Source: a bacterium (GTDB lineage: Bacteria; Bacteroidota; Bacteroidia; Chitinophagales; Saprospiraceae). Taken from it: a stretch of 45,437 nt of DNA. Numbering within the stretch: the first letter of the stretch is position 1; every line of letters begins with the position of its first letter. The stretch lies in assembly GCA_024742755.1 (NCBI GenBank), contig JANSXW010000041.1, forward strand, positions 1 through 45,437, in the 5' to 3' direction. Shown one piece after another: positions 20,624 to 29,590 of the stretch. The notes beneath the pieces are model-generated. The model saw only the letters and a list, made by a program, of their open reading frames with translations, did no database searches and was not told the origin of the DNA. Both the position numbers and the translations under genes were made by a program.

Positions 20624-23600
20624 ATGCTTACCCTTCTCTACCGAAAGTCTACAGGCTTGTTTTTGTCCTGTTTTTTATTTTTGGGCTTTGCGTTGCAGGC
20701 CCAGGAAACTATATCATTTTCGTTATTAGACTCAACTGAGGTGTTTTGCTATCCTGACAGTATTAAACAAATTCGAATCGAACCCAACTCAAATTTAGAA
20801 TTGTCAGAGATCTTAATTAATTGGGGAGATGGTCAGAGCCAATATATATATCCGGGCGACCCCCTCACAGTGGAGCACGAATTCCCGATTTCGCAATTTT
20901 TGGATGTATGCTCATATGATGACGAATGTTTTGTGGAGGATGGGTTTTGCTTTTCAATTACTGTTATTGGATTCTACGTAGATGCAGATTCAGAAAACAG
21001 TTCCAAGACTATAACTTTCCAATTCCCACCCCGCCCCGCTTTCACCCCTGATGTAGGCTATATCTGCCCGGGCACAGCATTTACCCTGAACAACTTTACT
21101 TGCCCGGACAATGACCCCACCATGACTTATTCCTGGGCATTCCCGGATGGCTCTGCCTCCACGGAGGCTGAACCTACCTATGAATTCGATGCGCCTGGCA
21201 ACTACCCCATTTCTCTTACCGCTTCAAACGAGTGTGGTACGGTTATGTCTACTCAAGACATCACGGTTAACGAACTGGCTTCGGCTAACATCACCCCCGA
21301 TCTCGGCTTTGAAGATATCAATGGAGACTCTCTGCTCGTTTGCTTAACAGATGGCGGAAATGTAAGCCTAACCTCAGAAGGTTCTTCAAATGTGACTTCC
21401 TACGAATGGACTTTTTCTCCAAATAACGGATTTAGCCTTCTGGATGACATTACTAATGACTCTATGTCTTTGGTATTCACTTCTGATATGAGCAGTTTCT
21501 ACGAAATCATGCTTACGGTGGATAATCCTTGTATGATACCTTCCACAGCTACAACTGTGGTTGAAGTAGTACCTGCAATAACGTTGGACCTGCTGCCGCA
21601 AGCTGATTCCTGCCTGACGATGACTTATGCCCCCTCCCCTCTCCTTCCGGATGTTCGCTACGACCTGAACGGCACCATCTACGAAAGCGATGATTTCCCC
21701 ATCACGCTGGGAGAAAATACGGAGCCCTATATACTGGAGGCCACTGCTTTCAGCCGTTGTGACACCGCAATACTCCGGGATACATTCTTTATTTTTGGTG
21801 AGTTTGATCCCGCTATTACCCTACCGGCTGAAGACCTGACGGTTTGCCGGGACACCAACCTGCTTTTGTTGGAGACGGATGGCCAGGGGATGAATTGGTC
21901 AGTCGATACTGGTTCTGGCCTGATTGAGCAGGATGGACAAGTTTTTTTCAATCAGGATCAGGGTGATGGCGTTTATGTGGTGACCTTTTCGCAGGGTTTT
22001 GGTGCCTGTGAGGGCATAGCTACCCGCACCATCACCATACAATCTCCTGATGTGAGCCTCGATGGGCCATGGTCTATTTGTGAGGATGGTTCGCCCATAC
22101 AGCTAACAGCAACACAGGATGGCGGTACCTGGGGCGGTGAGGGCATCACGAGTATGGATGGGATTTTTTCGCCGGATAACCTTTTACCGGGAACGACCTA
22201 TGATGTCTTCTACACTTTTGACGATAGCGCAAATACAGGCTGTACCACTACGGTTTCCAGCTCCGTAGAAGTGGTTGCTTTGCCCACCATAAGCGATTTG
22301 CCAGATCAATTATCGGTTTGTCAGGTTGATGCCATACTGCCCTTGCCTGATCTTTCAGGCGTGTCTTTTTCCCCTGACGACGGAGCTATTATGTGGAGTG
22401 GAACGGGCGTAATTGACGAAGCCTCTGGCGACTATAACCCCATCACTGTTTCCACTGAAACAGACACCGTAACCCTACAGTACGAGATTGGTCCGGGCTG
22501 TGCAGTTGAGGACACCATCATCCTTTCTATCGATAGCCTTACGCTTGCCGTTGCTGAAGAAGACTTCGTGTTTTGCGATAGCGAGCCTGTCCTGCAGCTG
22601 TCGGCTGAACCGCCCGGGCAGGGTTCATGGTCAGGAACAGGTGTTGACCCAATTACAGGAATCGTAGACCTGTCACAAGTCACAGCCGGGCAGACCTACC
22701 CCTACGTTTACACGGTGAATGAGGCTATCGCTTCCTGCCTAGACCGGGATACCGTAAACGTAATAATTGCCAATGGTGAAGGGGTAAGCCTGCCATTTAA
22801 TGAAGTCTACCTTTGCGATACCGCCACTTTTCTGGTACTGCCTACAGGTACCCCCGCAACCGGGGAATGGAGTGGGCCAAACGTAATTGGAGATACCTTA
22901 TTATTGAATGACTTACAACCCGACACCTTCGCCCTCTCTTTCATTGTTGAAAGCCTGCCGGAAGCCTGCAACAGCGCAGATTTAGAAGTATTTTTCAGCC
23001 CTCGCCCATCTGTAGAAATCATGAGCGACAGTACGGCCTGCGAAGATACAGACTGCCTGCAGTTTACCGTAAACGCTCAGAGTGGGCCGGAAGCCTTTGA
23101 ATGGGATTTTGGCGATGGCAACACTGCCAGTGATGAATCGCCTTGCCATATTTACGATAATACGGGACTTTACACGGTGTCCTTAACGGGCTTCCTGGTC
23201 AATCCAATTACGAATGAAAGCTATTGCGCTTCTTTGCCCACCACCACAACAGTTGATATCTTAGGAGCCTTGCCGCCAGTCAGCATCCTGCCATCCAGTA
23301 CAAGTGAGTGCCCTGATTTCCTGGTCAGCCTTTCACCCTCTGAGGTTGACGACCGGTTCATTTATTCCTGGTCGGTAAGCAGCATAGCCGACAGCACATC
23401 CGTCACATTGGCAGAAGTACTCCTCCCGGCTACCACCGAAGATACGACCTACATAGCAACCCTGACCACCAGTAACGGCTGTGATACCCAAACGGATTCT
23501 TTAGAACTCATTGCAAGCGCACCTTTCCAGGCTGGAGTAGGCACGGATTTTGACACGCCCTGTAGCGGAGAGACGGTTAGTTTTTATAACCTTTCCACCG

Positions 23601-25501
23601 GGACTGCCTCCAGCCCTACTGAGTGGCTGTTCTCCAATGGGCAAACCTACACGGGCACGGAACCTCCTCCTTTCCAGGTATTCACAGATTCATTACCCTC
23701 TGTTTTAGGGGTAACCATCATTGGCAGCAATGCCTGCAATAGCGATACAGCTACCTACGAGATCGAGATTCAGCCCACAGATGTCAGGGCCCGCATGAAC
23801 TACAGCGACGAAATTCTCTGCGCCGGTGCCAGTCTTGAGCTGACCAGTATTTCTACCCCCGGAGCCCCCATTACCTGGGTAACGAGCGACGGAAACAGTT
23901 ACCTTGCTCAATCCGTGAGCCATGTTTTCAGTGAACCTAACGATTCCGCATGGGTAACGATTTATGCAGAAGGATGTGGCTTTGACAGCCTGAGGTATTT
24001 CTTTGAAGTTCAGCCTCGCCCTGAGTTAGGTCTTGATTTCGAAACAATCGGATGTGCCAATGAACCCTTATCTTTTAGTGTTACCGGCAATGCAGAAGAG
24101 CAAACGCTGTTTTACGGTACGGGAGACAGCACCTTGCTAAGCAATAGCGAATATTTATACAGTACCCCCGGGAGTTACCCTATCACCGTCTTTGGGCGTT
24201 CTATAGAAGGCTGCCAGGATTCCATAAGCGCCATGATTGAAATCGCCCCTTTACCCATACCCCTGGTAGCAACTATCGATTCTGTTTGTGCCGGGGAGGG
24301 TTTCGCACTGAGCAGTCAAAGTAGCGGAGCCTCATCTTGTTTGTGGAAAATGGCAGATGGAGGTACCAGGGATCAATGCGTTTCCAGTTATAGCTTCTCC
24401 ACTCCGGGCCTTAAGTCCAATATGCTGGTCGTCACCTCCAACGCAGGCTGTATGGATAGTTTAGCATTCCCCGTCTTCGTCCGGCCTACGCCCATCGCCC
24501 AGTTTGATTATACAGGCAGTGGTGAGTGTTCCCCGGCATTCATTCAGTTCAACAGCATCGATGAACCTTTCCTACCAGATAATTGGGCTTGGAGCTTTGG
24601 CGATGGCACCGCTTCTGATCAACCTGATCCTGGCCATACCTACGATTTTGGCGGCACCTACGATGTTAGCCTCCTCGTGAGTATCGGAGGCATCTGTTTT
24701 GATTCCATACAGCAACCTGTTTATGTGCCTGGCACGCCACGATTTGACACCCTTACGATCGATGAAAGGTGCCTGCCCAGTGATGCATTCGTATTGGAGG
24801 TAGCCACTGATTCCTCAAATGAAATTACGGTTGCCGGTGAGAACTTTTTTCAGGCAGGGATTAACCGTTTTGAAATTATCGAGCCTGGAGACTACACACT
24901 GCATGTTTTAAGCCAGGACGGCTGCGATACAACGTTGCAATTCCGTGTACCTCCTGTTTTCCCGCTTCAGGTTACGCTAATGCCTGATACCGCGATACTT
25001 TTTGGTCAGACCGTTCGCATAATCAGCCAGGTAAATGCTTCTAATTTAGATTTTGAGTGGTCGCCTACCGACTATTTAGAGGACAATATTACCCTACAGC
25101 CCCTGGCCACGCCTCACGAAACTACCACCTATGTGCTTTCTGTCAACAATGAGCTTTGTGAAGCATCAGATACCATAACCATAACTGTGGATGAAGAAAT
25201 ACGGGTCTATTTCCCGAATGCCTTTAGCCCAAATGGCGATGGAGTAAATGACCGTTACCGGTTCTTCCCGGTTTTAGGGGTTGAAGAGGTCCTTTCCTTC
25301 CAAATCTTTGATCGATGGGGAAATATGGTTTACGAATCCGAAGACACAGAGCGTACTATTGAGGCTGGACAGGTAACAACATGGGATGGCACATTTAGGG
25401 GGAAACTGATGAATCCGGATGTTTTTACATATAAAGCCATACTTGAGTTGGTTAATGGCGAACAAAAGCTATTCTTTGGTGATATTCACCTGCTAAAATA
25501 A
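20624..25501 (+). CDS. Giant T9SS type B surface adhesin with PKD domains, 1625 aa
   Basis: The frame could be extended to a GTG at 20510, but that would run through the hairpin above and add no signal. The ATG at 20624 gives a good signal peptide (GLFLSCFLFLGFALQAQ). The mature protein is a long chain of Ig-like/PKD modules, including clear PKD motifs at ~136-215 (WAFPDGSAS), ~790-860 (WDFGDGNTAS) and ~1290-1365 (WSFGDGTAS), with regularly spaced cysteines and many gliding-associated type repeats (GTGVIDEASGDYNP, WSGTGVDPITG). The C-terminus (~1525-1625) is a type B sorting domain: FPNAFSPNGDGVNDRYRF, IFDRWGNMVYES, DVFTYKAILEL. Such proteins act in adhesion, gliding or matrix formation and need a PorP/SprF partner, possibly the one at 17459. 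The first ~400 bp is AT-rich, then composition shifts near 21,030. Confidence 0.9.
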   Translation: MLTLLYRKSTGLFLSCFLFLGFALQAQETISFSLLDSTEVFCYPDSIKQIRIEPNSNLELSEILINWGDGQSQYIYPGDPLTVEHEFPISQFLDVCSYDDECFVEDGFCFSITVIGFYVDADSENSSKTITFQFPPRPAFTPDVGYICPGTAFTLNNFTCPDNDPTMTYSWAFPDGSASTEAEPTYEFDAPGNYPISLTASNECGTVMSTQDITVNELASANITPDLGFEDINGDSLLVCLTDGGNVSLTSEGSSNVTSYEWTFSPNNGFSLLDDITNDSMSLVFTSDMSSFYEIMLTVDNPCMIPSTATTVVEVVPAITLDLLPQADSCLTMTYAPSPLLPDVRYDLNGTIYESDDFPITLGENTEPYILEATAFSRCDTAILRDTFFIFGEFDPAITLPAEDLTVCRDTNLLLLETDGQGMNWSVDTGSGLIEQDGQVFFNQDQGDGVYVVTFSQGFGACEGIATRTITIQSPDVSLDGPWSICEDGSPIQLTATQDGGTWGGEGITSMDGIFSPDNLLPGTTYDVFYTFDDSANTGCTTTVSSSVEVVALPTISDLPDQLSVCQVDAILPLPDLSGVSFSPDDGAIMWSGTGVIDEASGDYNPITVSTETDTVTLQYEIGPGCAVEDTIILSIDSLTLAVAEEDFVFCDSEPVLQLSAEPPGQGSWSGTGVDPITGIVDLSQVTAGQTYPYVYTVNEAIASCLDRDTVNVIIANGEGVSLPFNEVYLCDTATFLVLPTGTPATGEWSGPNVIGDTLLLNDLQPDTFALSFIVESLPEACNSADLEVFFSPRPSVEIMSDSTACEDTDCLQFTVNAQSGPEAFEWDFGDGNTASDESPCHIYDNTGLYTVSLTGFLVNPITNESYCASLPTTTTVDILGALPPVSILPSSTSECPDFLVSLSPSEVDDRFIYSWSVSSIADSTSVTLAEVLLPATTEDTTYIATLTTSNGCDTQTDSLELIASAPFQAGVGTDFDTPCSGETVSFYNLSTGTASSPTEWLFSNGQTYTGTEPPPFQVFTDSLPSVLGVTIIGSNACNSDTATYEIEIQPTDVRARMNYSDEILCAGASLELTSISTPGAPITWVTSDGNSYLAQSVSHVFSEPNDSAWVTIYAEGCGFDSLRYFFEVQPRPELGLDFETIGCANEPLSFSVTGNAEEQTLFYGTGDSTLLSNSEYLYSTPGSYPITVFGRSIEGCQDSISAMIEIAPLPIPLVATIDSVCAGEGFALSSQSSGASSCLWKMADGGTRDQCVSSYSFSTPGLKSNMLVVTSNAGCMDSLAFPVFVRPTPIAQFDYTGSGECSPAFIQFNSIDEPFLPDNWAWSFGDGTASDQPDPGHTYDFGGTYDVSLLVSIGGICFDSIQQPVYVPGTPRFDTLTIDERCLPSDAFVLEVATDSSNEITVAGENFFQAGINRFEIIEPGDYTLHVLSQDGCDTTLQFRVPPVFPLQVTLMPDTAILFGQTVRIISQVNASNLDFEWSPTDYLEDNITLQPLATPHETTTYVLSVNNELCEASDTITITVDEEIRVYFPNAFSPNGDGVNDRYRFFPVLGVEEVLSFQIFDRWGNMVYESEDTERTIEAGQVTTWDGTFRGKLMNPDVFTYKAILELVNGEQKLFFGDIHLLK

Positions 25502-25545
25502 AATACGGCGGCTTTTTTAAGGTAAACCAAAAGACATTTACTTTA

Positions 25546-25619
25546 TAGGTATCGGGCAATACCTAATCTGGGTTACTCGTCTGTGATTTTCCTAAAGCTC
25601 AAATTAAAATATTTTGAGC
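25546..25619 (+). terminator. Two small hairpins after the giant adhesin
   Basis: Stem TAGGTAT/ATACCTA (25546-25552 and 25559-25565, 6-nt loop) and stem GCTCAAA/TTTGAGC (25597-25603 and 25613-25619, 9-nt loop) lie between the adhesin stop and the next start. Neither has a long T-tract. They are possible terminators or operator sites. Confidence 0.35.
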
Positions 25620-25677
25620 CAGCAGAATTACATTACAGCGCTATACACTGAGCTACCTTCACCAAAGCGCTGTTACC

Positions 25678-26949
25678 ATGGCACGACTGTTTTACCTGTT
25701 ACTGACCTTAATTCCCGGCCTGCTTACCGCTCAATCCTATCAGGATACGCTCTTGATTGATGAAAACTTCTCCGACACCTCCGCCTTCACCGACCTCTCC
25801 CGCCTCCTGGTTTGGGGCGACAATACCGAGGTGGAAAGCGGCTTTCAGTACGATTCTATTGAGGATAGCCGGGGGCTGACCTACCAGGCCATACACATGA
25901 CGCCCAAGGCCATGGAATACGCAGGGTACCAGCCCAATACCATCCGGGCATCACAGGCGGTGGATTTTCGCTTTCCTACGCCCATCTCCCGTGAAGCAGA
26001 CACCCTGATCATTGAATTTGATGCCCTTTGGGATGCGCTGAACAGCCCCGGCTGGGGCGAGTCCGGTCGGATAGTGGTGACACTTCTGCATGATTATCCG
26101 GAAGCCGGCATTCCGTTTGGGGCGATTGACGACCTGTCGGCGGAAGCCCCGTTTGGTCGGCCCGCTTACAATATGCGCCTCCGCAATACCGAAAACACCG
26201 GCGCTTTCCAGTCTGGCGGACTGATGCTGTACGGTGGCGGCGAGGATTTGGAAGGGGAGATTGAGCAGGCTTTTGGTTACTGGCTTCCTGGTTTTTCCAG
26301 TGAAGCCGGCGGGGGCACGCCCGGGCAGGGCGCCCCTTATCCCCTTAGCCCCACCCAAAAGAATGAAGGGCTGGCACTGGCCTCCACTACGCATTGGAAG
26401 CATTATACCTGGGTCGTTGCGCCCGAGCGCCTGTCCTTCTACCAGAGAGATGCGCTGGCGCCCGAAAGCGATAACGAGCTGGTGATGTTTATGGAAACGC
26501 CCCGTTCTGATCAGTTCGAAGGGCTCATCGTTGATCAGCTGAATGAAGCGCATGGCACTGCCATAACCGAGCCCCCTGCCTTGTACCACTGGTTTGAACA
26601 AATTGAAGCGCTTCGGCTCTATTTCCGGGGCGTCGACCAGGCTTACCTGGCTAACCTGGAAGTCCATCATCGGTTTGAAGGCGAGCCTGTGGCTGTCCGT
26701 TCGCCTGCTCCGTCCCCACAGCTGAAGGTTTTTCCGAATCCAGCAAGGTCCGCACTTTACGTAGAGCAGCCTCATCCCGGTGTAGCGGCAGCTCCTTTGC
26801 AGCTATTCAATAATTTTGGACAGGCAGTCTGGCAGGGGCAACTGCAGCAACCGGTACAGCGTATAGACATCGGGCATTTGCCACCTGGCCTTTACTACCT
26901 GCGGGCTGGCTCCGACACCCAGCAAATACAAAAAATCATTATTCAATAA
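25678..26949 (+). CDS. T9SS type A secreted protein of unknown function, 423 aa
   Basis: A signal peptide (~1-19, YLLLTLIPGLLTAQS) precedes a beta-rich region (~20-345) with a motif order similar to lectin-like/LamG folds (LLIDENFSDTSAF, RASQAVDFRFPTP, LIIEFDALWDAL, LYFRGVDQAYLANLEVHH), though no family is certain. A proline-rich linker (RSPAPSPQ, ~342-350) leads to a type A sorting domain (~350-423): LKVFPNPARSALYVEQP, LQLFNNFGQAVWQG, LPPGLYYLRAG. It should be exported by T9SS. It sits 9 bp before the PhoD-like gene, so the two are co-expressed, and it may bind or position the same substrate. From here on, the DNA is clearly GC-richer than in the first 12 kb. Confidence 0.8.
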   Translation: MARLFYLLLTLIPGLLTAQSYQDTLLIDENFSDTSAFTDLSRLLVWGDNTEVESGFQYDSIEDSRGLTYQAIHMTPKAMEYAGYQPNTIRASQAVDFRFPTPISREADTLIIEFDALWDALNSPGWGESGRIVVTLLHDYPEAGIPFGAIDDLSAEAPFGRPAYNMRLRNTENTGAFQSGGLMLYGGGEDLEGEIEQAFGYWLPGFSSEAGGGTPGQGAPYPLSPTQKNEGLALASTTHWKHYTWVVAPERLSFYQRDALAPESDNELVMFMETPRSDQFEGLIVDQLNEAHGTAITEPPALYHWFEQIEALRLYFRGVDQAYLANLEVHHRFEGEPVAVRSPAPSPQLKVFPNPARSALYVEQPHPGVAAAPLQLFNNFGQAVWQGQLQQPVQRIDIGHLPPGLYYLRAGSDTQQIQKIIIQ

Positions 26950-26958
26950 ATCCGAAAA

Positions 26959-28575
26959 ATGCGCCTGCTACTTTTACCCTTCTGCTTATTGTTTTGCACC
27001 ATTATCACCCTGCAAGCCCAGGAATTAGTCCCCCGCAAGGGCGAATACTTCTGCCGTGATGCCGAAGACTGGTACAACCGCAAAGCCATTACCACCTACC
27101 TCCGGCATATTCACGAGGGGGAACCGGAGAAGGTTTTACCGCTGGCGGATGCCCGGGAGGGCGATGCGGAAGCCGACTTTGTCCGGGCGCTGGCCTATGC
27201 CTACATTGGTGAAACCGAAAAGTCACTTAGCTACGTTAAAGCCTCTCTGGAAAAGGAAATGCCCATTGGCCGCTATCTGGCCGGCCCTTCGGAACTCATG
27301 CAGCCGCTGGTGGAGCTGCCGGGCTTCCAGGCCTTGGTGGAAAAGCACGCCACGCCTCTGGTGCATGGTCCAATGATCGGTAATGTCTCTGGCAAGAGCG
27401 CGACCTTCTGGTGCCGTACAGATCAGCCCCGGAAAGTACAGGTGGAGGTCAGCCGGGACAAGACCTTCCGGAAAGTCAAATCGGCTACCGGGCAGACCCG
27501 GTCCGCAGACGGGCACACGGCTGAGCTGACGGTCAGCGGGTTAAGGCCCGGACTGAGCTACTTCTACCGCCTCTCCGTCGATGGACAGCCTAACAACCGC
27601 ACGTATCAGTTTACCACCCACCCTAAGCCCGGAAAACCGGGGCAGTTTTCTGTGGTTTTCGGAGGCGGAGCAGCCTATATTCCGTGGCAGCATTACATGT
27701 GGAGCACCATTCAGTCGCACCGGCCCGATGCGCTCTTCATGCTGGGCGATAATGTGTACATCGATTACCCGGAGCGGCCCTATTTGCAGCAGTACTGCTA
27801 CCACCGCCGTCAGTCAGAGTCGCACTGGAGAAAGCTAGTGGCCCAAACGCCTACTTACGCTATTTGGGACGACCACGACTTCGGGGACAACGACGAGTAC
27901 GGTACGCCCGATCCTGATTCCCCTGCCTGGAAACGGCCGGTACTTGAGCTTTTCAAGCGGCAGTGGGTGAACCCCGGATACGGGGATGGAACCGGCAAAC
28001 CTGGCGTATTTTTTAAGCACACTATAGCCGATGTGGACTTCTTCTTCCTGGACTGCCGCTACTACCGCCAACCCAGTGAGGTGGGCGCTGTGCACGAAGA
28101 ACCGTTGAGTATGCTGGGCGAGACGCAGAAAGCCTGGCTGAAATCCGCTCTTCTACAGTCCAATGCCAAGGTAAAAGTCCTTATTTCCTCCGTGCCCTGG
28201 GCATTTGATGCCAAGCCGGAAATGCAGGGCCGTATCGATACTTGGGGCGGTTATAAAGAGGAACGCACGGAAATTTTTGACTTCCTAACAGAAAACGGCA
28301 TCAAAGGCGTTTTCCTCCTTTCAGCTGATCGCCACCGCTCCGACATTTGGAAGATCGAACGGCCAAATGATTATCCGCTATACGAATTTGAAAGCTCCAA
28401 GCTGACCAATATGCATACGCACAAAATCATGCCCGGCAGCGAATACGGCTACAACGAAAAGTGCTCGTTTGGGCAGCTTCTTTTTGATACCACCGGAGTT
28501 ACTCCTGAGGTCACCTATCGAATTATTAATATTGATAATGTGGTGGTGAATGAATTTATTTGGCGGGCTGAGTAA
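26959..28575 (+). CDS. PhoD-like metallophosphatase, 538 aa
   Basis: Signal peptide ~1-21 (LLLLPFCLLFCTIITLQAQ). Residues ~30-125 form a helical, TPR-like segment (GDAEADFVRALAYAYIGETEKSL). Residues ~135-225 are a PhoD-type N-terminal fibronectin-like domain (VEVSRDKTF, GLRPGLSYFYRLSVDG). The catalytic domain (~235-525) carries LGDN with Asp264/Asn265, WDDHDFGDND with Asp304, Asp305, His306 and Asp307, and a late ADRH with His459: the metal-binding set expected for PhoD/purple-acid-like phosphatases, which use Ca2+/Fe3+ to hydrolyse phosphodiesters or monoesters. A role in organic phosphate scavenging or wall/teichoic-like phosphodiester cleavage is known for the family. It is co-directional with the type A protein 9 bp upstream. 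No PHO-box-like site was recognised. Confidence 0.88.
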   Translation: MRLLLLPFCLLFCTIITLQAQELVPRKGEYFCRDAEDWYNRKAITTYLRHIHEGEPEKVLPLADAREGDAEADFVRALAYAYIGETEKSLSYVKASLEKEMPIGRYLAGPSELMQPLVELPGFQALVEKHATPLVHGPMIGNVSGKSATFWCRTDQPRKVQVEVSRDKTFRKVKSATGQTRSADGHTAELTVSGLRPGLSYFYRLSVDGQPNNRTYQFTTHPKPGKPGQFSVVFGGGAAYIPWQHYMWSTIQSHRPDALFMLGDNVYIDYPERPYLQQYCYHRRQSESHWRKLVAQTPTYAIWDDHDFGDNDEYGTPDPDSPAWKRPVLELFKRQWVNPGYGDGTGKPGVFFKHTIADVDFFFLDCRYYRQPSEVGAVHEEPLSMLGETQKAWLKSALLQSNAKVKVLISSVPWAFDAKPEMQGRIDTWGGYKEERTEIFDFLTENGIKGVFLLSADRHRSDIWKIERPNDYPLYEFESSKLTNMHTHKIMPGSEYGYNEKCSFGQLLFDTTGVTPEVTYRIINIDNVVVNEFIWRAE

Positions 28576-28663
28576 CCAATCCGAGAATCCCAACCATGGA
28601 ATAAATAACACAGGCCTGGAAGCCGCTTGCTCAGCGCCTGATACTCCTATCGCTGTGTTTCAT

Positions 28664-29590
28664 TCAACGCTTTACCCATACCAACTGCTCATGCCGCGTT
28701 GCCACTACGCCGTAGCCTCCTTCCACATTCGAGAAGTACAACTGCGGCCGAAATAGCAATTTATTTAAAGCATCTGCCGGTTGGTCTAAGGTACGGGCAC
28801 TTTCATACAAAGACTCATGGGCTGCCGCTATTGTAAAACCAATACTATCCCAACCTGCTTCTGCTTCCGGAACCAGGATAATCATGGGGAAGGAGAAGTT
28901 TTCGTTGGCAAAGCACAAGTCCGGCAAGATAAATCCACCGTCCAAAAACTGTACACCGCATTGTTGATCGAGCGATTCCTCGGTATCGATAGAAACAAAA
29001 AAACCTAAATCAGTAGGACTGTCTGAAAAAGGTGCATAAGGGTCAAATGGTATTCGATAACGATTTGTAGAGTAGAAATGGAAAAAATCAGCTGAAGTAT
29101 TCTTATCTGCCAGAGTCACTGTTAAATATGCAGTTTCTTGCTGAAATACCTCATCAACTTCTTCAACTGTTGTCAAATCCGCTGCAATATCAATTTGTAA
29201 ATTCGGGATAGCCATCAGTTCAGAACGCGCTTCGGGGAACCCCGCTGCATTTGCGACTAAACGGAACGCTGTGTCTAATGGCAGTGGAGCGGAAAGGTCA
29301 AGCACATAGTTGCCTTTCTCCACGTAAGGAACCTGATACCAGACGCTATCCGCGGCATCCACCAATTCCACCATTGCTTCGTGCAGCGTATCTCCTCCGG
29401 TAAATGACAGCACTCCGTTGGGATCCTGTGTACGCCCCACAAAGACTTCAATCCTATCTCTGGCAATAAAACCATTCAACACAATTTGATCGCCCGGGTA
29501 ATCCAGTGTTATGTTGGGCTCTATCACTTCGCAGCTGAGTAGTAGCCCCACTATAGGGAAGGTCAGGTATGGAATAACAGGCTTTACCAT
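28664..29590 (-). CDS. DUF4249-family outer-membrane lipoprotein
   Basis: A lipoprotein signal (lipobox LLLSC, Cys20) is followed by DUF4249 features: EPNITLDYPGDQIVLNGFI near the start, a carboxypeptidase-regulatory-like beta region, and a C-terminal VEGGYGVVATRHE segment. DUF4249 proteins are usually encoded directly after a TonB-dependent receptor and are thought to sit on the cell surface as its lid-like partner, in a manner loosely analogous to SusD but unrelated in sequence. Here the ATG overlaps the receptor's last codons by 7 bp, so the two are translationally coupled. The transport substrate is not evident. The gene converges with the PhoD-like gene, 88 bp apart. Confidence 0.85.
   Translation of the reverse strand: MVKPVIPYLTFPIVGLLLSCEVIEPNITLDYPGDQIVLNGFIARDRIEVFVGRTQDPNGVLSFTGGDTLHEAMVELVDAADSVWYQVPYVEKGNYVLDLSAPLPLDTAFRLVANAAGFPEARSELMAIPNLQIDIAADLTTVEEVDEVFQQETAYLTVTLADKNTSADFFHFYSTNRYRIPFDPYAPFSDSPTDLGFFVSIDTEESLDQQCGVQFLDGGFILPDLCFANENFSFPMIILVPEAEAGWDSIGFTIAAAHESLYESARTLDQPADALNKLLFRPQLYFSNVEGGYGVVATRHEQLVWVKR

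Noticed and set aside
25951..26775. Minus-strand 274-codon frame within the T9SS type A gene
   Set aside because: The plus-strand gene has a signal peptide and a sorting domain, so the antisense frame is a shadow.
28607..28656. Possible bidirectional terminator (AACACAG...CTGTGTT) between the PhoD-like and DUF4249 genes
   Set aside because: The arms are short and the loop is about 40 bases long with only weak inner pairing, so it was not listed as a feature.
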